Of a DNA stretch of 11,622 nucleotides, positions 5,852 to 11,622 are shown one piece after another. Position numbers and translations under genes: made by a program. The notes beneath the pieces were generated by a model. The model had not been told where the DNA came from and did not search any database. It was given only the letters and a program-made list of their open reading frames with translations. The number at the start of each line of letters is the position of its first letter. Positions within the stretch are counted from its first letter, which is position 1. The DNA comes from JADFRG01 sp964590515 (lineage in GTDB: Bacteria > Chloroflexota > Anaerolineae > Anaerolineales > E44-bin32): NCBI GenBank assembly GCA_964590515.1, contig CAZPZD010000062.1, positions 1 to 11,622 on the forward strand, given 5' to 3'.

Positions 5852-7783
5852 TTGGGTGTCGCCGTCACCAGCCTTACGAAACTTCTAAGGCCCTACCCCC
5901 ACAGGGAGCTCTTCGGAGCTCTCGCCGATTCGGTCGAGGATGGGGTTCTCGTCCTGGATGGAATGGGCAGCTCAGTCCTGGCGGTCAATCACGCGTTCTT
6001 GCTGCTCACTGGATACACTCGGAAAGAACTGGAGCGCCTGACGGCCGAAGCGCTCTTCTCACCAGACACTAGATTCGCAGATTCACCTGGGGTTCCACTC
6101 CCTAGGCTCGCGGTCAGGACTCATGCCGGGGACAGTCTCCGGCTCGACGTCTGGCCCTACCCGATCGGCAATCCTCCTGCGGCGATCTTGCTCAAGGTTC
6201 GATCCTCGGCCGAGGGGGAGCGGTTGCGGAGGCAGGCCAGGGTGGAGGAGGACCGCCTCGCCCATCTGATCGAGATCTCGACCCAGATCGCCGAGTCGCC
6301 GATGGATCCGAAATCGACCGTCTTCGGACTGGCAAAGCAGGTGCTCTCGGCGGAATTCGTTGGCGTATATCGGGCGTCCCCCCACAGTCCAGACTATCTC
6401 TTGGACGGCGCGCTGCCAGGGGAGTTCCCTCAGTCGCTTCCCCCGGTTTCGCTCGACCCGCTTGACCGCCCCAGCCTCTGGTCGATCGGGACACGCCCCG
6501 ACCATCCGCTCCACAAAGCGGCCCGGGCTGTCGGCCTGAAGGCGCTCAGGAGTACGCCGATCGGCTCACCCAACGCCTGGATCGGGCTGTTCGTGGTGGG
6601 CTGGCAAGATGCGGCAGACCTGCCCAAAGATGTGGTCGGCCTGATGGAAGTCTTGGCCAACCTCTACCATGCAAAGATCCTGATGGGGATGCACCGAGAA
6701 GTGGTGGCGGATCTGGAGGGCCAGCTGGATCGAGTGGGCCGAGAGCTGTCAAGCTCCCTTCAAGCCGTCCATGAGGGCTTGATCTCTGTGGATACCAACC
6801 TGAGAGTGCTGCGGGCCAATTCGGCCGCGTGCCAGATTCTGGGTTACCCAGAAGGGCAGCTCAAGGGTCAGGCTATTCAAGACGTACTGGTGGGTTCGGC
6901 GGATGTGATGACCACCCTTTTGGATTCTCTCGGCCATCAGCTCACCGCCGAGCGCGCCCAACTGATGCTTCATCGTCGAGATGGGAGACCATTCCCGGCC
7001 AGTCTGCGGGCCGTGCCACAAGAGGAGGGTCTGGCCACTCGATTGATCTTGGTTCTCAATGACCTTTCTGAACGGAAGGCAATCGAAGACCATACCGAGA
7101 CGTTGGCACAGCGGGCCCTGCTCGGGGAAGTGGCCGCCATCTTCGCCCATGAGGTCCGGAATCCCATCAACAACATAAGTACCGGCCTCCAGTTGGTGGC
7201 CTCTCGGATTGGGCAGGACCACCCCCAGCACGCCGCCTTGGACACGATCCGCGGCGAATGCAAGCGACTGGACCAGCTGCTCGACGACGTGCTATTCTTC
7301 GCTCGGCCGCTCGAACTCAAGATCGCTCCCCTGAGCCTGGCCGATCTGGTGGATCGGATCCTCACTCGTTGGGAACCCCGATTACAGCTCGCCAAGGTCC
7401 GGACGCACACGAACTATGCCAACGCGGGCACCCGGGTGTTGGCGGACGAGAGAACGATTGAGCAGGTCATTGTCAACCTGATCAACAACAGCGTTCAGGC
7501 GATGACCGAGGGTGGAACCCTCTCCGTCCATATCACCGCGGACGGGGCCGGCAGTCAACTGCTTAAGGTCGCCGACACCGGGCCGGGGATCAGGCCCGAG
7601 CAAATGGATCGCATCTTCGACCCCTTCTTTACGACTAAGAAATCCGGCACTGGACTGGGCCTGGCAATCAGCCGCAGGATCATGACAGCCCACCAGGGCA
7701 GCATCGCAGTAGAGAGTTTCCAAGACGCGGGCACGGTCTTTACCCTTCAATTCCCACTCGCCCCGGGCGACAAGAGCGAATGA
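5852..7783 (+). CDS. Soluble PAS-GAF-PAS sensor histidine kinase (NtrB/AtoS-like)
   Basis: The protein has about 643 residues from the TTG at 5852. Domains in order: PAS at about 20-115; a GAF-like domain at about 140-275; a second PAS at about 300-405; HisKA at about 420-490 with the phospho-accepting His433 in HEVRNP; then a HATPase with the N box NLINNS (about 542-547), DTGPG (575-579), FFTTK and GTGLGLA (599-605). HEVRNP and the F-box FFTTKK are typical of kinases paired with sigma-54 activators. I see no membrane helix or signal peptide, so the signal is probably cytoplasmic; the ligand is unknown. The TTG is preceded by AAGGG at 5839-5843, eight bases away. No in-frame ATG or GTG fits, and an earlier TTG at 5753 lies inside rpoN. 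The stop overlaps the regulator start as ATGA, marking a cognate pair. Confidence 0.92.
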   Translation: MGVAVTSLTKLLRPYPHRELFGALADSVEDGVLVLDGMGSSVLAVNHAFLLLTGYTRKELERLTAEALFSPDTRFADSPGVPLPRLAVRTHAGDSLRLDVWPYPIGNPPAAILLKVRSSAEGERLRRQARVEEDRLAHLIEISTQIAESPMDPKSTVFGLAKQVLSAEFVGVYRASPHSPDYLLDGALPGEFPQSLPPVSLDPLDRPSLWSIGTRPDHPLHKAARAVGLKALRSTPIGSPNAWIGLFVVGWQDAADLPKDVVGLMEVLANLYHAKILMGMHREVVADLEGQLDRVGRELSSSLQAVHEGLISVDTNLRVLRANSAACQILGYPEGQLKGQAIQDVLVGSADVMTTLLDSLGHQLTAERAQLMLHRRDGRPFPASLRAVPQEEGLATRLILVLNDLSERKAIEDHTETLAQRALLGEVAAIFAHEVRNPINNISTGLQLVASRIGQDHPQHAALDTIRGECKRLDQLLDDVLFFARPLELKIAPLSLADLVDRILTRWEPRLQLAKVRTHTNYANAGTRVLADERTIEQVIVNLINNSVQAMTEGGTLSVHITADGAGSQLLKVADTGPGIRPEQMDRIFDPFFTTKKSGTGLGLAISRRIMTAHQGSIAVESFQDAGTVFTLQFPLAPGDKSE

Positions 7784-8958
7784 GCGCCACCGTCCTGGTA
7801 GTTGACGACGAGCAGACCGCCCGGACCTTCGTCGGCGCTGCGTTGGGGGACGCCGGCTACGAGGCGATCGAAGCCGGCGATCTGGCCCAAGCCAAGCAAG
7901 CTATCGCAACTGGCGCGGCTGACATCGTCTTGTTGGACGTTGTGCTTCCGGACGGGTCTGGCCTCTCGCTGTTGCAGCAGATCGCCCTCGAGAACCCGAG
8001 CCCTCCGGTCATTCTCATCACGGCATTTGGTGAAGTCGATATCGCGGTCTCGGCCATGAAACAAGGCGCCCTGGATTTCCTGCAGAAACCTTTGGATCTG
8101 GAACAACTGATCGGCGCGGTCCAGCGGGCCAATGAGGTCGTGTCGCTCCGTCGCGAGCTGGCCATGCTGCGGAAATCCAGCCAGGATCAATTCGAGTGGA
8201 TCATTGGCGAGGCCCCGGCCATGATCCGGATCGCCGATGAGGCTCGGCGGGCCGCGGCCGCCGCCGCGTCGGTGTTGATCACTGGAGAAACCGGCACCGG
8301 CAAAGAGGTGTTGGCTCAAGTCATCCGCCACTCGGGCCCCCGGGCTGACAAACCATTCGTTCCGGTGAACTGCGCGGCGCTGCCGGAAACGATGATCGAG
8401 TCCGAGTTATTCGGGCACGAGGCGGGAGCATTCACCGGGGCCACCAAGCGGAAGCCGGGCTTGATGGAGGTGGCAGACACGGGAATTCTGTTCCTGGATG
8501 AGATCTCATCTACCAAGCCAGACATGCAGGCCAAGTTGCTCCGGGTGTTGGACGAGCAGCGCTTCCGCCGGATCGGCGGCGTCACTGAACTCCACGTTGA
8601 CGTCCAGATTATCGCGGCCTCCAACCGCAACCTTCGCTCAATGATGGAACAAGGCACTTTCCGAGAAGACCTGTTCTACCGGCTCAAAGTCGTCGACCTT
8701 CATCTGCCTCCCCTCCGCGACCGTATTGCGGATATCCCCCCCTTAGTCGGATCCTTCATCCGACAGCTCAACCTCCGGACCGGCAATGTGGTCTCCGGGA
8801 TCACTCCCCGGGCGATCGACGCGCTGAAGGCCCACCTTTGGCCCGGGAATATCCGCGAGCTCCGGCACGCAGTGGAACGGGCAATGCTTTTCTGCGATGA
8901 AGAAGTGCTCGACCTGGGGCACTTTTCCCCGGAATTCCAGGCCCTAATCCCCTCCTGA
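7780..8958 (+). CDS. Sigma-54-dependent response regulator (REC-AAA+) without DNA-binding domain
   Basis: The protein has 392 residues. The receiver domain (1-118) has the acidic pair Asp9-Asp10, phospho-acceptor Asp53, Thr81 and Lys103. The AAA+ domain (about 140-385) has Walker A GETGTGKE (169-176), the sigma-54 contact loop GAFTGA (216-221), Walker B LFLDE (237-241), arginine-finger region FREDLFYRL and the late LWPGNIREL (353-361). It uses ATP hydrolysis to let sigma-54 polymerase open promoters. NtrC-family proteins usually continue with a Fis-type helix-turn-helix to about 440-480 residues; this one stops just after the AAA+ lid. The 127 bases that follow contain no frameshifted HTH. 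Known activators of this design, such as H. pylori FlgR, work from solution without upstream binding sites. It overlaps the kinase by four bases. Likely targets are the -24/-12 promoters on either side. Confidence 0.94.
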   Translation: MSATVLVVDDEQTARTFVGAALGDAGYEAIEAGDLAQAKQAIATGAADIVLLDVVLPDGSGLSLLQQIALENPSPPVILITAFGEVDIAVSAMKQGALDFLQKPLDLEQLIGAVQRANEVVSLRRELAMLRKSSQDQFEWIIGEAPAMIRIADEARRAAAAAASVLITGETGTGKEVLAQVIRHSGPRADKPFVPVNCAALPETMIESELFGHEAGAFTGATKRKPGLMEVADTGILFLDEISSTKPDMQAKLLRVLDEQRFRRIGGVTELHVDVQIIAASNRNLRSMMEQGTFREDLFYRLKVVDLHLPPLRDRIADIPPLVGSFIRQLNLRTGNVVSGITPRAIDALKAHLWPGNIRELRHAVERAMLFCDEEVLDLGHFSPEFQALIPS

Positions 8959-9033
8959 TCGACTCTTCCCCTAGCTAACCCTCAGCCGACTGCCCAGCTC
9001 CGGGGTCCCTTCCGCCGGGCGAGCCTGCGCGCC

Positions 9034-9049
9034 TGGCACGCTGATTGCA
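9034..9049 (+). promoter_or_regulatory. Sigma-54 (-24/-12) promoter upstream of the membrane protein/TPR pair
   Basis: TGGCACG (9034-9040), four bases, TTGCA (9045-9049): a perfect consensus match with GG (9035-9036) and GC (9047-9048) ten bases apart. Extended to 9050 it equals the rpoN promoter at 15 of 17 positions, differing only at the two bases before TTGCAA. The expected start is about 9060, 26 bases before the ATG at 9086. Confidence 0.9.
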
Positions 9050-9050
9050 A

Positions 9051-9069
9051 CTGTGACCTGAAATCACAG
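9051..9069 (+). repeat. Inverted repeat CTGTGA-N7-TCACAG at the predicted transcription start
   Basis: A perfect 6-bp inverted repeat with a 7-base spacer begins two bases after the -12 element and spans the predicted start near 9060. It resembles a CRP/FNR-type half-site pair (TGTGA/TCACA), but the spacer is 7 rather than the 6 usual for CRP. In this position a bound protein would block rather than activate. Chance occurrence is also possible. Confidence 0.4.
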
Positions 9070-9085
9070 GAATTCGGAGGCGGAC

Positions 9086-9415
9086 ATGATCCCATTCACA
9101 GTGATCGATATGCAGGTCGTTATTGGTTCGGCGGTCTTCGTGCTCGGCTGCATGTGCGTGCTGCTGGGTATCTTCGTGCTGGTCACCCGGGGCTACTCGC
9201 GAGACATCCGGGCATTGGCCAACCACACGGCCCGGCTCGGCCAGAAGGGGATGGCCGAGGAAATCACCGGCCTGGTCCGCAGCGCGACCGAGCTAGTGGG
9301 GGCTCTGAGCAGTTTGGTGAAAACGGCCAGCGGGGCTGGGGTGTTCCTCATCACTCTGGGCATGGTGATGATCGCCTCCGCCTACTGGGTCGTGACCCAG
9401 ATTCAGACTGCCTGA
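9086..9415 (+). CDS. Small two-helix membrane protein of unknown function
   Basis: I do not recognise this 109-residue protein. It has two hydrophobic segments, about residues 9-33 and 83-105, joined by a polar, mostly helical stretch of about 48 residues. Basic residues near the first helix (Arg35, Arg39, Arg42, Arg50, Lys54) and before the second (Lys79) predict that this linker is cytoplasmic, with both termini outside. There is no cleavable signal peptide. Two cysteines lie close together in helix one (GCMC, 21-24). GGAGG at 9076-9080, five bases before the ATG, and a consensus sigma-54 promoter suggest strong, conditional expression. The next gene has the same GGAGG-N5-ATG spacing 12 bases after this stop, so the two are probably co-transcribed. 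It could anchor or recruit the TPR protein at the membrane; that is inference from context. Confidence 0.85.
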   Translation: MIPFTVIDMQVVIGSAVFVLGCMCVLLGIFVLVTRGYSRDIRALANHTARLGQKGMAEEITGLVRSATELVGALSSLVKTASGAGVFLITLGMVMIASAYWVVTQIQTA

Positions 9416-9427
9416 GCGGAGGTCCGC

Positions 9428-11622
9428 ATGCACACGGACCAAGCCATACTCAAAGCGCTGGGTGAGCACTATTCCGTTGAGCAGCTGGCGGCCGTGCTCG
9501 GCCGGGTCTTGCGAGTTCCCGAGGCGTGGGAAGCGCTCCATAACCCAGGATTTCTCGCAGAGGTCACGGCGTCAAGCCCGGGGGCTCAACTCACGCCATC
9601 CCAACTGGCTGCCCTGGCCTTAGGTGGAAGCCTCGCCGAGCCAATCCAGCCAGCGTTGGCAGAACCGCATCGTGAGCGGGCTGAGCTGGCCTGGCAGGAG
9701 GCCGAACTACGTTTCGGCGGTAGCCGAGACCTGTTCGAAGTCGCCTTGCTCGGTTTGGAATTCGTCCGGCGGACCGCGCAGACTGGCGATCCTTCCACCC
9801 TGATCGATCGTGCCAGCCGGAGCCCAGAGGTATGGAGTTCTCCGCTGGCATTGATCTGGCCGACGCTTCCAAACCCCGACTCTGTGCTCGGACAGCTGAT
9901 CCAGCGCGATCGCGCCGAACTTGCGATTCAGATCGCTCTTAGCAACTTGCCGCCTGCGGAAGCCGGTACTGTGCTATTTCGCAACGCCGGTGATTTGAGC
10001 TTGCAGCTGGTTCAGGCCATCCACGCGACTGGAGAGACCGAGCTGGCCAGCTCCATTCCAGAGCTCGGGATCCTCCGCCTAAGAAACCCGCTGCTCGAGC
10101 CGATCGCAAAGAGTGTCGGCGACCGGCCGGATTGGAACCACGATTCCACACACCGGCTGCTGAGCGAGGCCTGGCAAGCGACGACCTCCGCGGCGGCTCT
10201 GGTTGCGGACCTGACTGCGGCCCACGCCCGGATCGACCTCGACCCGGTTACGGAACTGGAGGCTCTTCGGCACGCGCTGGGCTTGCATTCGACTCCCGCT
10301 CGCCGAGCCCGGGCGGCATTAAGCCTGATGAAACTGGGTCGATTCGGGGAGGCAATGGATTCCCTGCCTCGCAGCCAGCCTTCGATTGAAGAGCAGATCG
10401 CCCAAGGCCTGATCCTCACCCAGCACGGCGAGTCCGGGGAAGCCGAATTGCGAGCCGCACTCGCTGGGGTCGGAAGTGTGTCCCGGCTCGAAGAGAGCTG
10501 GTTTGAGCTGCTGGCTGGCGGCCTCTGGAGTTCCGGTAACCGAGCCTCCGCAATCGAAGCCGCCACCCGCCGCTCCCAACGCTTCCCGGCAATGACCGCC
10601 GCGAGGGCGGACCTCGGTCGGTTGCTGTTCGAGGCGGGAGACAGCGAGGCCAGCCGCGACCAATCGGCTTTGGCCTTGGCGCTGTCCCCGAGCTCACAAG
10701 CCGCCCGCCAGCTGCTCGCAACCAGCCTTCAGGATTGCGGCGAGTTCACGGAGGCGTTGAGGCACTGGAAGGTATTGGCGACCACAGGGGGAGGAGATCC
10801 CGAGGCGTTGGTCGAGTGCGCGCTGCGTGCCGGCGATACCGACGCGGCCAGCGCGGCCGTCGCCAAGCAGCTCGAGCAGGACCCGACCTCCCGGGCTGCC
10901 CGGGTTGTTGAAGGCCGGCTCCTCGCTGCCAGCGGGAGCGTTGTTGCCGGAAGAGAGAAGATCGAGGCAGCGATCGAGTTGGGCCGGCAAACGGCCGGCG
11001 CATACCTGGCGCTGGCCAACTTACAGAAGGATACCGGCGAGCCGCTCGAGGCCGGTAAGACCCTCGCCCGTGGAGTTCAGGCCATCCCGGGAAGTGGAGA
11101 GATCCGGGTGGCGCTGGCCAGGTGGCTCTCCAGCCAGGGCCGGCTGAGTGAAGGATTGGAAACGGCCGCCTCGGCGAGAGCGCTGGATTCTGACAACCTC
11201 GCCGCGGTTCTGGTTGAAGCCGATTTGCTTCGCCAACTGGGCCATCTCGATCAAGCGATCGCCAGTTTGCGTCAGGCTGTTCGGTTGAAACCGTTGAGCT
11301 GGCGGGTCGGGCTGGCCCTGGCCGAGGCGCTTGTGGCGCTCGGCGAGTATGAGGAGGCCGCAGGCTTGGCCGCTTCAGTCCCAGCCTCAGCCCCACCCGA
11401 GGCGCTCCTCACCGCCGGCAAAGTCGGCGTGATGGCGGGGATCCAGCTCGAGACGGCACTCCGAGCGCTCACTCAAGCCGACGCGGCGGGGTTATCCAGC
11501 CCTGATCTGGACTTCTGGCTCGGGCGCGCACTGGAGTCCGACGCTCAATTCGAGCCAGCGATTGTGCGCTTTGAGCAGGCGCTCGCCCGGCTGCCCGTGG
11601 AGCTGGTGGAGCTCCGAGAGGC
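9428..11622 (+). CDS. Large TPR/alpha-solenoid protein, 3' end outside window
   Basis: The frame is open for at least 731 codons from the ATG at 9428 to the window edge with no stop. The ATG follows GGAGG (9418-9422) by five bases and lies 12 bases after the preceding gene. There is no signal peptide or membrane helix, so it should be cytoplasmic. Residues 1 to about 280 are helical and Ala/Leu-rich without a domain I recognise. From about 290 onward come degenerate tetratricopeptide repeats, clearest at 11236-11360 (GHLDQAIASLRQAV, LGEYEEAA) and also near GEFTEALRHW, GSVVAGREKIEAAIEL and GRLSEGLETAASA. TPR arrays are protein-binding scaffolds, often in assembly of membrane or secretion complexes. 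Expression presumably depends on the sigma-54 promoter at 9034. The partner is unknown; the adjacent membrane protein is the obvious candidate. Confidence 0.88.
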   Translation, partial: MHTDQAILKALGEHYSVEQLAAVLGRVLRVPEAWEALHNPGFLAEVTASSPGAQLTPSQLAALALGGSLAEPIQPALAEPHRERAELAWQEAELRFGGSRDLFEVALLGLEFVRRTAQTGDPSTLIDRASRSPEVWSSPLALIWPTLPNPDSVLGQLIQRDRAELAIQIALSNLPPAEAGTVLFRNAGDLSLQLVQAIHATGETELASSIPELGILRLRNPLLEPIAKSVGDRPDWNHDSTHRLLSEAWQATTSAAALVADLTAAHARIDLDPVTELEALRHALGLHSTPARRARAALSLMKLGRFGEAMDSLPRSQPSIEEQIAQGLILTQHGESGEAELRAALAGVGSVSRLEESWFELLAGGLWSSGNRASAIEAATRRSQRFPAMTAARADLGRLLFEAGDSEASRDQSALALALSPSSQAARQLLATSLQDCGEFTEALRHWKVLATTGGGDPEALVECALRAGDTDAASAAVAKQLEQDPTSRAARVVEGRLLAASGSVVAGREKIEAAIELGRQTAGAYLALANLQKDTGEPLEAGKTLARGVQAIPGSGEIRVALARWLSSQGRLSEGLETAASARALDSDNLAAVLVEADLLRQLGHLDQAIASLRQAVRLKPLSWRVGLALAEALVALGEYEEAAGLAASVPASAPPEALLTAGKVGVMAGIQLETALRALTQADAAGLSSPDLDFWLGRALESDAQFEPAIVRFEQALARLPVELVELRE

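Larger units (their letters stand above)
8959..9085 (+). promoter_or_regulatory. Intergenic regulatory region upstream of the membrane-protein gene
   Basis: This 127-base gap lies between the response regulator and the 109-residue membrane protein. It contains the -24/-12 promoter, a short inverted repeat and GGAGG at 9076-9080, five bases before the ATG. I see no convincing upstream enhancer dyad in 8959-9033, which agrees with an activator that lacks a DNA-binding domain. No clean rho-independent terminator is present after the regulator gene, so read-through from the rpoN operon into the downstream genes is possible. Confidence 0.6.

Noticed and set aside
8975..9022. Possible terminator after the response regulator
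   Set aside because: GC-rich short complementarities exist but no continuous stem followed by a T-run.
8959..9033. Upstream enhancer dyad for a sigma-54 activator
   Set aside because: No convincing inverted repeat was found, and the neighbouring activator has no DNA-binding domain.
9052..9068. Genuine CRP binding site
   Set aside because: The half-sites match but the spacer is 7 instead of 6 and the position over the start site does not suit activation. Kept only as an unidentified inverted repeat.
10746..11396. Minus-strand open frame of 216 codons opposite the TPR gene
   Set aside because: Its product is Arg/Pro-rich and low-complexity, while the plus strand stays open for 731 codons with TPR pattern.

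Overview
The window is a chromosomal stretch of a G+C-rich bacterium. It holds seven coding regions and one 100-base assembly gap. The phylum cannot be fixed from the sequence alone. A Zn-ribbon-like insert in RpoN, several TTG starts, an apparently leaderless trmFO and a large FAD/Fe-S oxidase would fit a Chloroflexota-type lineage, but that is a low-confidence guess. I saw no tRNA, rRNA, CRISPR array or mobile element. Genes are tightly packed; the largest gap between genes is 127 bases.

Left half (1-4369, all on the minus strand, transcribed right to left): trmFO (tRNA U54 methyltransferase), then hflX (ribosome-associated GTPase), then a large FAD-linked oxidase with a C-terminal Fe-S part. 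trmFO and hflX overlap by ATGA. hflX overlaps the TTG start of the oxidase by eight bases. The oxidase runs off the left edge and is interrupted by 100 Ns at 1349-1448, a standard scaffold placeholder that probably hides more than 100 bases. An extended -10 box lies exactly far enough from the trmFO ATG for the transcript to begin at the A of the start codon.

Right half (4444-11622, all on the plus strand): rpoN (sigma-54), a cytosolic PAS-GAF-PAS histidine kinase and a sigma-54 response regulator form a compact operon. After a 127-base gap come a two-helix membrane protein of 109 residues and a long TPR/alpha-helical protein that runs off the right edge. Both transcription units begin with textbook -24/-12 promoters that match each other at 15 of 17 bases (4394-4410 and 9034-9050). 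The first lies upstream of rpoN itself, so sigma-54 probably feeds back on its own operon. The second lies upstream of the two unknown genes.

Working model (inference): this is a self-contained sigma-54 module. A soluble kinase senses an internal signal and phosphorylates the response regulator. That activator has receiver and AAA+ domains but no C-terminal DNA-binding domain, and it opens the sigma-54 promoters of its own operon and of the membrane protein/TPR pair. The rpoN promoter overlaps the divergent trmFO promoter, so the two directions may interfere. The membrane protein/TPR pair is the part I cannot match to a known system and the best candidate for something undescribed.
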